Shown here piece by piece: positions 1 through 9,380 of a DNA stretch of 56,074 bases. The translations under genes and the position numbers were made by a program. The stretch comes from Desulfovibrio sp. OttesenSCG-928-C06 (GTDB lineage: Bacteria; Desulfobacterota; Desulfovibrionia; Desulfovibrionales; Desulfovibrionaceae). The DNA lies in NCBI GenBank assembly GCA_030267065.1, contig JAJDJF010000006.1, positions 1 to 56,074 on the forward strand, written 5' to 3'. The notes under the pieces are model-generated. The model had not been told where the DNA came from. It saw only the letters and a program-made list of their open reading frames with translations, and ran no database searches. The stretch's first letter is position 1; every line of letters begins with the position of its first letter.

Positions 1-241
1 TACTATGCATGAATACCTCAGTTATATTTTTCATGCAACCATAGATAATACCTGCTTTTTTATGCGATGCAACAATGAGTAGTGCCGGCGGGTCGCGGGC
101 AGGGCAGGATAAGCATGGCGTTTGCAATCGGGCGGCTCAAGGCGTATATTACAGGACTGTTGTCGATAAAGACCATCCGGTTACATTGCAGCCCGGCAAT
201 ATCCGGGCGGTGATACTGACTGACAGTAATGAGGTAATATA
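1..241. other. upstream region of the Sel1-repeat gene
   Basis: No coding region or RNA gene is recognised here. The last bases before the first gene hold a GAGG ribosome-binding motif about 8 bases before its ATG. A promoter could not be assigned with confidence. Confidence 0.4.
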
Positions 242-1036
242 ATGAATTTTTCGATAGATTTGTTTTCGAGCAACTTGTTCTTGCGCCGCGCCGCTCTGGC
301 TTTTGCGGCCTGTTTTATGGTTGCGGCTCTGGTTTTGTGCGGCGGACTGCATACTGCCGGAGCTGCTGAAAATACCGCCGCAACTGCGTCCGGAGAGCCT
401 GATGCTGCGCGTGTGCGCGATGTGATGACACAGGCGCAGAAGCTGTACGACATGCGCGAGTTTGAGCAGTCGCGCAAGATGGTGGAGGATTTGGCAGAAG
501 AGGGAAGCTCTGCCGCCATGTTCGCCATGGCCTTGATGGAAGCCCGCGGCAACGGCAATAAAGAGAACAAGCCGGACTTTGCCAAAGCGCGTGTCTGGTG
601 GGAAAAGGCCGCCGCCAAGGGGCATGTGGAGTCCATGTATAACCTTGGTCTGGTTTATTACCGGGGCGTACAGGACGGCGGCGATGGCAGCGATTCTTCC
701 AAACAGAACTTTGCTTTGGCACGGGAATGGTGGACGAAGGCTGCCGATCAGGGACACCTGCGGGCAGTTTATTCGCTTGCAGGCATGGCGCGAACCGGTG
801 AGGGGCAGCCCAAAAATTTTGAGGAAGCCTTCAAGTGGTACCTGATGGCAGCCGAGGCCGGGCACTCTGATTCGCAGTTTCAGGTTGGCAGTATGTACCT
901 TAACGGCAAAGGCGTTGAGAAGAACCATGAAGAGGCCGTCAAATGGATGCAGAAGGCCGCGCAGGGCAAGCACCCCGGCGCTGTTAACGCCCTGCGCCTG
1001 ATGAAGATGCAGCAGCCGCAGGCTAAAACAAATTAA
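242..1036 (+). CDS. Sel1-repeat (SLR) secreted or membrane-anchored protein
   Basis: The 264-residue protein begins with a hydrophobic signal or anchor segment (about residues 15-40, Ala/Leu/Val-rich, ending near AGAAE). From about residue 85 to 255 it is built of about five Sel1-like TPR repeats, seen as recurring units of the type A..W..KAA..GH..A...LG..Y..G. Such repeats form alpha-solenoid scaffolds for protein-protein contacts, so a periplasmic adaptor role is inferred; the partner is unknown. One inter-repeat loop (about 140-155) is enlarged and rich in Gly/Asp/Ser. The start is supported by a GAGG motif upstream. The gene stands alone and converges on lon. Confidence 0.85.
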   Translation: MNFSIDLFSSNLFLRRAALAFAACFMVAALVLCGGLHTAGAAENTAATASGEPDAARVRDVMTQAQKLYDMREFEQSRKMVEDLAEEGSSAAMFAMALMEARGNGNKENKPDFAKARVWWEKAAAKGHVESMYNLGLVYYRGVQDGGDGSDSSKQNFALAREWWTKAADQGHLRAVYSLAGMARTGEGQPKNFEEAFKWYLMAAEAGHSDSQFQVGSMYLNGKGVEKNHEEAVKWMQKAAQGKHPGAVNALRLMKMQQPQAKTN

Positions 1037-1160
1037 GGTTGCTCAATCCATCACCTCGGCCAATTTTTCCGCGATATCAGCCATTTTGCGCAGATGGTCC
1101 AAGACTGGGCAACGCGTTCGCAGACGGCAAGCCATTGTTGAAAAGCCGTCAGGAATAGAA

Positions 1161-1273
1161 CATTCCCACTTGAAATGCTCTGCAAGGAATTGTCTTCAAA
1201 GCCTTGTCGCCAAATGATTGCAGCGCGGCTTTGCCGACTGTCTGGCAATCATGTGAAGTGCTAATTGCCCTGG
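1161..1273 (+). repeat. dispersed ~105-bp repeat, copy A
   Basis: This stretch shares an extended alignment with 37374-37483 (same orientation) and 11000-11105 (opposite orientation). Conserved blocks include ACTTGAAATGCTCTGCAAGG, TTGTCTTCAAA, CCAAATGATTGCAG, CGGCTTTGCCGAC and GGCAATCATGTGAAG. Shorter related pieces lie at 50275-50330 and 55654-55691. It sits between two convergent genes and encodes nothing evident. Confidence 0.7.
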
Positions 1274-1298
1274 ACGCGTTGTAGCTCTGATATGCAAG

Positions 1299-1331
1299 GA
1301 ACCGCGACATTATTATATAATGCCGCGGTTC
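1299..1331. repeat. 33-base palindrome between Sel1 gene and lon
   Basis: GAACCGCG is followed by one mismatched base, CATTAT, a three-base centre, ATAATG, one mismatched base and CGCGGTTC. The stem is therefore 8 + 6 bp. No T tract follows on either strand, so it is not a standard intrinsic terminator, although it lies just past the lon stop codon. Confidence 0.65.
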
Positions 1332-1377
1332 ATGCGTTTAAAGCTTTTGGGCTTTGTATTGTATCTGCGCTTTTAAG

Positions 1378-3969
1378 TTATTGAACAGTAGGTGTAGCTT
1401 TTCCGCTAGCACCGGCAGTGCTTTTACGGGCCGCAGGCGCTTTTTTTGCGGGCGGGCTTTTTTTGGCCGGCGGGCTTTTCTTTGCCGCGCGCGGGGCATC
1501 GGCAAAGGCCAGATTCAGCACGTCCTTGAGCGTGGTGGCCGGATGTACTGTGATCTGGCGCAGCAGTTCGTCCGGTATGTCTTCCAGATCCTTCTGGTTC
1601 TGCCTTGGGATGGTCACATTCTTGATGCCGCGTGCCACAGCAGCCAGGATTTTTTCCTTGATGCCGCCCACGGGCAGAACGTTGCCGCGCAAGGTTATTT
1701 CACCAGTCATGCACAGGTCGGCCGAAACCGGCTTGCCGCTTAGAACCGAGATCAGGGCCGTTGCCAGCGTTACCCCGGCCGAGGGGCCATCCTTTGGCGT
1801 AGCCCCGGCAGGCACATGGATATGAATATCCATATTCTCGTTGAATTTGGGGTCGATTCCCAGCTCAACGGCGTGGCTGCGTGCGTAGCTGACCGCTGCC
1901 TGTGCGCTTTCCTTCATCACATCGCCAAGCTGCCCGGTGAGGATCAGCCTGCCGTTGCCGGGCATGCTGGTTACCTCGATATGCAGCAGTTCGCCGCCGT
2001 AGGGCGTCCAGGCCAGACCAAGTGCCACGCCCGGCAGCAGATTGTTGTCAAGTTCCTCATCCAGAAAGCGCGGTGCGCCCAGAAGCTGGTGCATGACTGG
2101 AATATCCACGGTAAAGGGCGGCTTTTCGCCTTCGGCCTTTTTGCGGGCCAGCTTGCGGGCAACGGAGCCAATTTCGCGCTCCAGATTACGCAGCCCTGCT
2201 TCGCGGGTATATTCGCGCACCATTGTTTCCAGCACGTTTTCCTTTAAAACCATGTCCTTTTCCGCCAGTCCGTTTTCCTTGGCCTGACGCGATGTGAGGT
2301 AGCGTTCGGCAATGGCGACCTTTTCCTGCATGGTGTAGCCGGGGATGCGAATAATCTCCATGCGGTCGCGCAGGGGGCCGGGGATGGTGTCCAGCGAGTT
2401 GGCGGTACAGATGAACATGACCCGTGAAAGATCATAGGGCACGTTCAGATAATGGTCGCTGAAAGAGAAGTTCTGTTCCGGGTCAAGCACTTCCAGCAGG
2501 GCAGAGGACGGGTCGCCCCGGAAGTCCGCGCCTATCTTGTCCACTTCGTCCAGCATGATAACCGGGTTGCGCGTTCCGGCCTGCTTCATGGCCTGAATCA
2601 CGCGGCCCGGCATGGCACCAACGTAGGTGCGGCGGTGACCGCGAATTTCCGCCTCGTCACGCATGCCGCCAAGGGACATGCGGAAGAACTTGCGCCCGGT
2701 AGCTCTGGCAATGGAGCGCCCCAGCGATGTTTTGCCAACGCCCGGAGGCCCCGCAAAGCAGAGGATAGGCCCCTTGGACTTGGGGTTGAGCTTGCGCACC
2801 GAAAGATATTCGAGAATGCGCTCCTTGACCTTGTCCAGGCCGTAATGATCTTCGTCCAGAATCTTCTGGGCCTTTTTGATGTCCAGCGTATCGCGCGACA
2901 TTTTGCGCCATGGCAGATCTGCCAGCCATTCAAGGTAGGTGCGCAGTACCGAAAATTCGGCTGAGTCCGAATGCATGCCTGAAAGGCGCTTGAGCTGCTT
3001 GTCCGCCTCCTTGCGCACTTCCGGCGGCAGTCCGGCCTTGTCCAGCGCGTCCTGCAACTCGTCCATGTCGCTGGTATCCGGGCCGCCTTCGCCCAGTTCG
3101 CGGCGGATGGCCTTCATCTGCTCGCGCAGGTAGTAGTCGCGCTGGGCTTTGTCCATGCCCTCACGCGCACTTTCCTGAATGTTGATCTGCATGGTGGCCA
3201 GTTCCGCTTCCTTGCCCAGATGCCGGTTGACCAGCGACAGACGCTTGACCGGATCAAGGCACTCCAGAAGTTCCTGTGATTCGGCAACTTTCAGGCGCAG
3301 GTTGGCGGCAATGAGATCGGCCAGACGCCCGGGGTGGTCAACGCCGGTCAGCACCGCGCTCACTTCCGGGTTGTTGATGCCGCGCATGGAAAGGATCTTG
3401 TCGCTCTGGTCGCGGGCGGCGCGCATCATGGCTTCCACTTCCAGCCCGGCGTAATGCTCGTCGCGCTCGGGCAAAAGTTCCACATCGGCTTCCAGATACG
3501 GCTTGCCGGTGGTGATGTTTGTGGCGCGGGCGCGGGTAAGCCCCTGCACCAGAAGCTTAAGGCGTCCGTCCGGCATCTTGAGCATGCGCATAATCACCAC
3601 AACAGTGCCGATGCGGTGCAGATCCTCCGGCTGCGGGTTTTCGACCGCTTCGTCTTTCTGGGTAAGGATCATCAGGTAGCGGTTGCCGTTAAGGGCCGCA
3701 TCCACCGCCTGCACCGAGGCGTCACGCCCCACAAACAGGGGCAGCAGCATATAGTTGAAGACCACCACATCGCGCACGGCCAGAACCGGCAAGGTGCCGG
3801 GAATGTCCGATGGCAGGGTGTTCTGGTTTTGTGGGTTATCGTTAAAGGGGATGTTTTCGCCCGTTCCGGACTCGCCATCACCGGCGGCAATGGAAAAATC
3901 TATTTCTTCCGAAGCGGAAACCCCGGCTTCAGAGAAATCATCCAGAATATCTTTATCGTCTTTGCTCAT
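1378..3969 (-). CDS. lon: ATP-dependent Lon protease
   Basis: Cytoplasmic AAA+ serine protease that degrades misfolded and regulatory proteins. The 863 residues show an acidic N-terminal extension of about 50 residues, the Lon substrate-binding domain, an AAA+ module with Walker A GPPGVGKT and Walker B VIMLDEVDKIG, and the protease domain with catalytic Ser730 in DGPSAGV and Lys771 in GGIKEK. The enzyme is longer than typical Lon (about 780-800) because of both termini. The last ~35 residues are a Lys/Pro/Ala tail with repeated SPPAKK units. The ATG is preceded by GAGGTGAACGC, which fits a ribosome-binding site. The gene appears monocistronic. Confidence 0.97.
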   Translation of the reverse strand: MSKDDKDILDDFSEAGVSASEEIDFSIAAGDGESGTGENIPFNDNPQNQNTLPSDIPGTLPVLAVRDVVVFNYMLLPLFVGRDASVQAVDAALNGNRYLMILTQKDEAVENPQPEDLHRIGTVVVIMRMLKMPDGRLKLLVQGLTRARATNITTGKPYLEADVELLPERDEHYAGLEVEAMMRAARDQSDKILSMRGINNPEVSAVLTGVDHPGRLADLIAANLRLKVAESQELLECLDPVKRLSLVNRHLGKEAELATMQINIQESAREGMDKAQRDYYLREQMKAIRRELGEGGPDTSDMDELQDALDKAGLPPEVRKEADKQLKRLSGMHSDSAEFSVLRTYLEWLADLPWRKMSRDTLDIKKAQKILDEDHYGLDKVKERILEYLSVRKLNPKSKGPILCFAGPPGVGKTSLGRSIARATGRKFFRMSLGGMRDEAEIRGHRRTYVGAMPGRVIQAMKQAGTRNPVIMLDEVDKIGADFRGDPSSALLEVLDPEQNFSFSDHYLNVPYDLSRVMFICTANSLDTIPGPLRDRMEIIRIPGYTMQEKVAIAERYLTSRQAKENGLAEKDMVLKENVLETMVREYTREAGLRNLEREIGSVARKLARKKAEGEKPPFTVDIPVMHQLLGAPRFLDEELDNNLLPGVALGLAWTPYGGELLHIEVTSMPGNGRLILTGQLGDVMKESAQAAVSYARSHAVELGIDPKFNENMDIHIHVPAGATPKDGPSAGVTLATALISVLSGKPVSADLCMTGEITLRGNVLPVGGIKEKILAAVARGIKNVTIPRQNQKDLEDIPDELLRQITVHPATTLKDVLNLAFADAPRAAKKSPPAKKSPPAKKAPAARKSTAGASGKATPTVQ

Positions 3970-4306
3970 GCGTTCACCTCACAGGGATTACTCATAAGGC
4001 CGAGTGAGCCGGTGCCTGAAACAGGCTAACCGCTTTGGCGCGGCTTTGTCTGTTGTTTTCGTATTATTAGAAGTCATTTCATAAAATGGCTTCCTGAAAA
4101 GAATTCGGCAATATGCTTCAGGCTATAAATAACCTTATAGAAATAGGTCTGAAGTGAGGATTGTCAAGGGGGCAGTGAGTTCTGACAGGAGCAGTCAGTC
4201 AATCAGACTGGCCTGTTGTCTGTTTTGCTGCCAGTCTGCCTGTGCGGTTGCCAGTCTGGCTGACAGGCGCTGGAACGGTTCAAGCTGAAAATTGTTTTTT
4301 GAGGCT
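3970..4306. other. intergenic region upstream of lon and downstream of radC
   Basis: No gene is seen. On the minus strand a TTGACA (4162-4167) precedes TATTTC (4140-4145) with 16 bases between, a possible but weak lon promoter. The radC-proximal end holds a short direct repeat, annotated separately. Confidence 0.35.
4229..4268. repeat. short direct repeats with nested inverted repeats downstream of radC
   Basis: TGCCAGTCTG occurs at 4229 and again at 4249 (20-base period). GCCTGT at 4238-4243 pairs with ACAGGC at 4263-4268, enclosing GCCA/TGGC at 4250-4260. There is no T run, so a terminator role for radC is uncertain. Confidence 0.45.
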
Positions 4307-4990
4307 TTAGAACATCAGGCCGTCGTTCAGGATGGAGTAGCAGGCATCATCGGTCACAACTATATGATCAAGCATGCGCACGCCGATTTGCGCGGACATT
4401 TCCTGTATGGAGCGGGTAAGCTGAAGATCCGGCTTGGAAGGGGAGACATTACCGGCCGGGTGGTTGTGCACCATGATAAAACTGTGCGCCTTGAGGAGCA
4501 GGGCGCGTTGCAGCAGTTCGCGCGGGTACACGGTGGAGGCGTCAATGGTGCCCTTGCAAAGGCGCTCCCATGAGATCATGTTCAGTTGCGCGTCCAGAAA
4601 GACAACCCAGATCTCCTCGTGCGGTACGCCAGCCAGACGGACGCGGGCCATGGCTGCCACTTCTTCCGGCGTGCCGAGCTTTTCCTTGCGGCGCAGGGGC
4701 GATTCGGCGTAGCGGGCCAGCAACTCGCGCAGCAGCGTCCAGTATTCCAGCAGTTTGGGTCCAAAGCCTTCAACCGTCAGCAGCTCGGCCGGCTTTGCGT
4801 CCAGCGCGCCCTTTACGGACTGGAAGCGCCGCAAAAGTTCCTTGGCCAGCGGCTTGGTGTCCTTGCGGACCAGCACTTTGGCAAGCAGCAGTTCCAGAAT
4901 TTCATAGTCGGGCATATCGACAGGATTCTTGGCCAGTTTTTCGCGCAGCCGTTCGCGATGCCCGTGGTAATGCAGGCCCTGTTCTTTCAT
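4307..4990 (-). CDS. radC: RadC-family JAB/MPN-domain protein
   Basis: The protein has 227 residues, close to the usual RadC length. An N-terminal helix-hairpin-helix-like part (about residues 50-85) precedes the JAMM metalloprotease-like domain, with the signature HNHPAG at 175-180 and PS..D, Asp188. RadC was historically linked to DNA repair, but its biochemical role is unsettled, so only family assignment is claimed. Its ATG overlaps the holA stop by one base (TGATG), so it is very probably translationally coupled as the last gene of a leuS-lptE-holA-radC series. A GGAG motif lies upstream. Confidence 0.93.
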   Translation of the reverse strand: MKEQGLHYHGHRERLREKLAKNPVDMPDYEILELLLAKVLVRKDTKPLAKELLRRFQSVKGALDAKPAELLTVEGFGPKLLEYWTLLRELLARYAESPLRRKEKLGTPEEVAAMARVRLAGVPHEEIWVVFLDAQLNMISWERLCKGTIDASTVYPRELLQRALLLKAHSFIMVHNHPAGNVSPSKPDLQLTRSIQEMSAQIGVRMLDHIVVTDDACYSILNDGLMF

Positions 4991-6027
4991 CAGACCGCTC
5001 CGAACAGCCGGAACAGTTCGGCTATCAAGCGCTCAAAAGCCTGCTGCGGGCTGCGTTCGCCGCTTTTTACGCCTTTGTCGGCTGCCAGTGCCAGATCCCA
5101 GATTTTGCTTACTCCGGTATAGCCGAGCTTGCGGGCCAGCACTGTTTTGGCGCTTAGCGCCTGAGGCGGCATTTTGGAGGTAGGCTCGCCAGCCAGAATC
5201 TGCCACATGATGCGCGCCTCGCGCAGCAACATGGCGCTGAACGAGAATAGCCCGGAATCGGCGGCAGAGGCGTGGTCTTTTTGATATTGCGCCCAGATTG
5301 CGCCGGGGTTGCGGCCGGACTGTAGCCCCTGCAGGAATGCGAATATATCCATGTCTGCCTGATAGTTGAGCATGGACAGGGCTTCCGGGGTAAGACGCCC
5401 GTCGGGACAGGCCAGAGCTATTTTTTGCAGCTCAAGGCGTATTGTTCCGGCATCCGGCTGCATGGAGCGGGCCAGCGTATCCAGATCCTGCGGGCTGAAA
5501 GAGAGATTCTGCCGCTGTGCCTCAGCCTGCACAAAGCCGCGCACATCGCGTGGGGAAAGGGGCGGTACCTCGCGGTACCAGCCCTGTTTCTGCGCGAACT
5601 GCACGCACTGGAGTTTGGAAATGTGCGCCGGAATTTTGGCCTTGCCGTATTCGAAGTCGACCTCAAAGCACAAAAAAGGCCAGATTTGACCGCTGATGCT
5701 GGCAAGCGCGTTGGAGATGCGTTTGAGGCCGTCCGCATTGACGTTCTGCGCATTGCGCAGGATCACAACCCGCGGCTGGGCGAACAGGCCCTGAAGGGTC
5801 AGTTTTTCCCAGAATGTTTCGCCAAGCGGCTCGTCGCCCCAAAAGACACAGGTCTCCCAGTTGCTTGCACCTGCCTGCCCATCCTTTTGCCCGTCACCCA
5901 GCAGGCTGCCAGGGCCGCCTGCATCGGCAGCCGGGTCCGGCTTGTACGCGGCCAGGAGCGAGTTGATGTGCTCTTTGAGGAGCACTGAATCAGGCCCCAG
6001 GCATATGTTGAAGCCAGGTTTGGACAT
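4990..6027 (-). CDS. holA: DNA polymerase III, delta subunit
   Basis: The 345-residue protein has the HolA pattern: an N-terminal AAA+-like fold without a functional Walker A (starting FNICLGPDSVLLKEHINSLL), a middle lid region and a C-terminal alpha-helical collar domain. Delta opens the sliding clamp within the clamp-loader complex at the replication fork. Divergence among HolA proteins is high, so the call rests on length, overall pattern and position after lptE, a common neighbourhood (leuS-lptE-holA). It begins one base after the lptE stop codon. A central Gly/Asp insertion (about residues 33-55) is present near the N-terminus. Confidence 0.88.
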   Translation of the reverse strand: MSKPGFNICLGPDSVLLKEHINSLLAAYKPDPAADAGGPGSLLGDGQKDGQAGASNWETCVFWGDEPLGETFWEKLTLQGLFAQPRVVILRNAQNVNADGLKRISNALASISGQIWPFLCFEVDFEYGKAKIPAHISKLQCVQFAQKQGWYREVPPLSPRDVRGFVQAEAQRQNLSFSPQDLDTLARSMQPDAGTIRLELQKIALACPDGRLTPEALSMLNYQADMDIFAFLQGLQSGRNPGAIWAQYQKDHASAADSGLFSFSAMLLREARIMWQILAGEPTSKMPPQALSAKTVLARKLGYTGVSKIWDLALAADKGVKSGERSPQQAFERLIAELFRLFGAV

Positions 6028-6028
6028 T

Positions 6029-6631
6029 CTAGAACTTGTCGCGCAGGCTGCTTACCAGCCGCTCGGCTATGCGTTTGCTGAGCAGTTCTGCAGCAGTGCG
6101 CTCGTAGTAGGTATCGTAAGTTTCAGCATAGCTGATATCGCCGGAGCGCCAGACTTCGGTGTTGCCATTCCCTTCGTAGACAATGGCCTGCACTATCATG
6201 CTGGCGCGGAACAGCAGGGAGTCATCGTGCTTGTTGCTGACGCTTTCACGGATGGTGAAGCGCTTCACGTTGATCTGCATGCTGTAGTCAGACTTGCCGC
6301 TGTCTACCCAGACCGCGACTTTGCGGGCGCTGACCTCGTCGCGGATATTGGAGCGCAAGATCTGCGATAGCCAGGGGTAGAGGGTAGGCTGCTCTATTCC
6401 CTTGATGCTCAGTGTGCTGGTTGCTTCGCCCAGCACAGTGGGCTTTCCGGCCTGAAAGCCGTAGCCGCAGCCGCCAAGGTAGAGGGCAGGCAGTACAAGT
6501 AGCGCGGCCAGAATCAGAAAACCGGCTCTACTGCGCAAGGTGCGTGCGCCGCAAGGAGTGGGGGTGGACAGGTTGCCCTGCCCACCATTAGTACCAGCTC
6601 CGTATCTTTCTTTTTTAGGATACAACGACAT
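6029..6631 (-). CDS. lptE: LPS-assembly lipoprotein LptE
   Basis: LptE plugs the LptD barrel and helps deliver lipopolysaccharide to the outer leaflet. The chosen start (ATG at 6631, 17 bases inside the leuS end) gives 200 residues. A long basic N-region precedes a hydrophobic segment and a lipobox, LGGC, so lipid attachment at that cysteine is predicted. The mature part begins GYGFQAG, the usual CGY-F start of LptE/RlpB proteins. Longer readings starting deep inside leuS are unlikely. GGGAAAA lies about 9 bases before this ATG. The overlap with leuS and the tight link to holA suggest one operon. Confidence 0.85.
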   Translation of the reverse strand: MSLYPKKERYGAGTNGGQGNLSTPTPCGARTLRSRAGFLILAALLVLPALYLGGCGYGFQAGKPTVLGEATSTLSIKGIEQPTLYPWLSQILRSNIRDEVSARKVAVWVDSGKSDYSMQINVKRFTIRESVSNKHDDSLLFRASMIVQAIVYEGNGNTEVWRSGDISYAETYDTYYERTAAELLSKRIAERLVSSLRDKF

Positions 6632-9107
6632 TGACGAGTTTTCCCGGCACATAGAGGACTTTTCTGACGGTGAGTCCTTCCGTGTGCTTTTTGACGTTAG
6701 GTTCCGCAAGGGCTGCTGCTTCGATTTCGGCCTGAGTTGTTTCGGCCGGAACCTCGATTTTGCCCCTGAGTTTGCCGTTAACCTGCACCACCACGGTAAT
6801 GACGCTGCGCTGCATGGCTTCCGGGCTGTAAACAGGCCACGGCTGGCTGGAAGCGCGTCCGTCAAATCCGAGAAGCTGCCAAAGTTCTTCGGTCATGTGC
6901 GGAACAATCGGGGTGAGCATGGCCAGAACACTGGCCTGCGCTGAGGCCAGCACTTTTTTGCCTTCGCTGGTCTGAAGGAGCTCTTCCTTGACCAGATACA
7001 GGTGGTTCACCAGCTCCATGACAGCCGCAATGGCGGTGTTGAACTGGAAGCGATCCGCAATGTCGTCCCCGGCTTTTTTGATCGCGGCGTGTTCGCGGTA
7101 GCGGGTTTCGCGCGCGGCTTCGGTTTTGGCGTCATCAGCGGTGGAAGAACAGGCAGCGGCAGCCGGAAGCTGTCCTACAAGTTCCGCCGCAAGCCGCCAT
7201 ACGCGCTGCACAAAGCGGTTTGCGCCTTCAATACCGCTGTCTGTCCAGTCAAAATCGCGCTCGGGCGGAGCCGCAAACAGGCAGAACAGGCGCACGGTAT
7301 CCGCGCCGTACTTGGCAATCATTGATGTCGGATCAACGGTGTTGCCTTTGGATTTGGACATCTTGGAGCCGTCCATAAGCACCATGCCCTGGGTCAGCAG
7401 GCGGGCAAAAGGCTCGTCAAGCTCGATAAAGCCGCAGTCGCGCAGTGCCTTCACAAAGAAGCGCGAGTAAAGCAGGTGGAGAATGGCGTGCTCAACGCCG
7501 CCGATGTACTGATCCACCGGCAGCCAGCTTTTTACGGCTTCGGGATTGAAAGCGCGGTCTTCTTCGCGCGCGCCGGTATAGCGGGCAAAGTACCATGAGG
7601 ATTCCACAAAGGTGTCCATGGTGTCGGTTTCACGCCGTGCTTCGCCGCCGCATTTGGGGCAGGTGCAGCGGTAGAATTCCGGGGTATCCGGCAGGGGCGA
7701 GCGCCCGTCCGGGTGGGTCTGCACGTCCATGGGCAGCACCACCGGCAGGTTTTCGGCCTTTTCCGGCACCACGCCGCACTTGTCGCAGTAAATCATGGGG
7801 ATGGGCGCGCCCCAGTAGCGCTGGCGCGAGATGTTCCAGTCGCGCAGGCGCCAGGTTACGGTGCGCTTGCCCTTGTTGTTGCTTTCAAGCCAGTCGGCTA
7901 TGCGTCCCTTGGCGGTTTCGTTGTCCAGCCCGTCGTATTCGCCGGAATTTTGCATGATGCCCTGACCGCTGTAGGCTTCGGTCATGTTCTCGATGGTGAG
8001 GTCGCCATCTTTGGGCTGCACTACCACGCGCATGGGCAGGTTGTATTTTTTGGCAAAGTCAAAGTCGCGCTGGTCATGGGCCGGTACGGCCATTACCGCC
8101 CCGGTACCGTAACCGGCCAGAACGAAGTTGGCCACAAAGATGGGCATCAGATCGCCGGTAAAGGGGTTTTTGCAGTAAGAGCCGGTGAAGATACCTTCTT
8201 TTTCAATGGCTTCCGCGCCAACGGCGTTTTTCTGCGCTTCCAGACGGAGTTTTTCCACAAAGGCGCGTACGGCTGCTTCCTGCTCCTTGCCCTTGATCAA
8301 CTGTTCAAGCAGGGGATGCTCGCCGGAAATGCTCATGAAGGTGGCACCGAATACGGTGTCTTGTCTGGTGGAGAACACACGGATTGCACCGTTGCCTTCC
8401 GCCAGCTCAAATTCAATTTCCGCGCCGATGGATTTGCCGATCCAGTTTTTCTGCATGGTCAGCACGCGCTCGGGCCAGCCATCGGTCAGCTTGTCCAGAT
8501 CTGCCAGCAGTTCGTCCGCGTAGTCGGTGATACGCAGGAACCACTGGGTAAGCTCTTTTTGCTCCACTTTCGAGTCGCAACGCCAGCATTCACCCTCGAT
8601 AACCTGTTCGTTAGCCAGAACAGTGTTACACTTGGGACACCAGTTTTGCGCGGCTTTTTTACGGTAGGCAATGCCTTTTTCGTAAAAGTGCAGGAAGAAA
8701 AGCTGCTCCCAGCGGTAATAATCCGGGTGGCAGGTGGCTATCTCTGTCTTCCAGTCATAGGAGTAGCCCAAACGCTTGAGCTGCTTGCGCATGTTATCGA
8801 TATTTGCATAAGTCCACTTGGCCGGATGAATGTTGTTCTGAATGGCAGCGTTCTCAGCAGGTAGGCCAAAAGCATCCCAACCCATTGGATGCAACACATT
8901 GTACCCCTGCATTCTCTTGAAGCGGGCCAGCACGTCGCCTATTGAATAGTTGCGCACATGGCCCATGTGAATGTTGCCCGAGGGATAGGGGAACATTTCC
9001 AGGCAATAAAAGTGCGGCTTGCCGCCGCCGTATGACGCATTAAAGGCGTCTTCCTCGTTCCAGACGCTTTGCCATTTGTTTTCAATTTCTTGTGGGTTGT
9101 ATTTCAT
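6615..9107 (-). CDS. leuS: leucyl-tRNA synthetase
   Basis: Class Ia synthetase that charges tRNA-Leu in the cytoplasm. The 830 residues include the HIGH-type motif HMGH at 47-50, a large CP1 editing insertion with the TRQDT and GTGAVM..PAHD(Q)RD motifs, the zinc-type cysteines CPKC/CWRC and, near residue 590, KMSKS in DGSKMSKSKGN. The C-terminal anticodon-binding domain is complete. AAGGAA lies upstream of the ATG. It is the first gene of the leuS-lptE-holA-radC series; its upstream region faces cobU divergently. Confidence 0.98.
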   Translation of the reverse strand: MKYNPQEIENKWQSVWNEEDAFNASYGGGKPHFYCLEMFPYPSGNIHMGHVRNYSIGDVLARFKRMQGYNVLHPMGWDAFGLPAENAAIQNNIHPAKWTYANIDNMRKQLKRLGYSYDWKTEIATCHPDYYRWEQLFFLHFYEKGIAYRKKAAQNWCPKCNTVLANEQVIEGECWRCDSKVEQKELTQWFLRITDYADELLADLDKLTDGWPERVLTMQKNWIGKSIGAEIEFELAEGNGAIRVFSTRQDTVFGATFMSISGEHPLLEQLIKGKEQEAAVRAFVEKLRLEAQKNAVGAEAIEKEGIFTGSYCKNPFTGDLMPIFVANFVLAGYGTGAVMAVPAHDQRDFDFAKKYNLPMRVVVQPKDGDLTIENMTEAYSGQGIMQNSGEYDGLDNETAKGRIADWLESNNKGKRTVTWRLRDWNISRQRYWGAPIPMIYCDKCGVVPEKAENLPVVLPMDVQTHPDGRSPLPDTPEFYRCTCPKCGGEARRETDTMDTFVESSWYFARYTGAREEDRAFNPEAVKSWLPVDQYIGGVEHAILHLLYSRFFVKALRDCGFIELDEPFARLLTQGMVLMDGSKMSKSKGNTVDPTSMIAKYGADTVRLFCLFAAPPERDFDWTDSGIEGANRFVQRVWRLAAELVGQLPAAAACSSTADDAKTEAARETRYREHAAIKKAGDDIADRFQFNTAIAAVMELVNHLYLVKEELLQTSEGKKVLASAQASVLAMLTPIVPHMTEELWQLLGFDGRASSQPWPVYSPEAMQRSVITVVVQVNGKLRGKIEVPAETTQAEIEAAALAEPNVKKHTEGLTVRKVLYVPGKLVNVVVS

Positions 9108-9380
9108 GCTTTTAGCGTTCCTTTACTGATATCGAAATTTTTCTGTTTTTAGCGCTTTTTTCCAAACTTGTCGAATGTCTTTACTGTTCATATATGTTTT
9201 GACATTGAGGTGTGCGGTTTTCAGCGGTATTTAATGCTTTAGCCGCGTAACCTTGCGGAAGCAGATAAAATACTGTAATACTATTCCATATGTTAGCACT
9301 ATCTTGCTGCTACGTCTGTCGTACTGCATGTTTTTCCACTGTTTGCGGCACATGTTTTTTTACTGGATACTGGTTGTAAC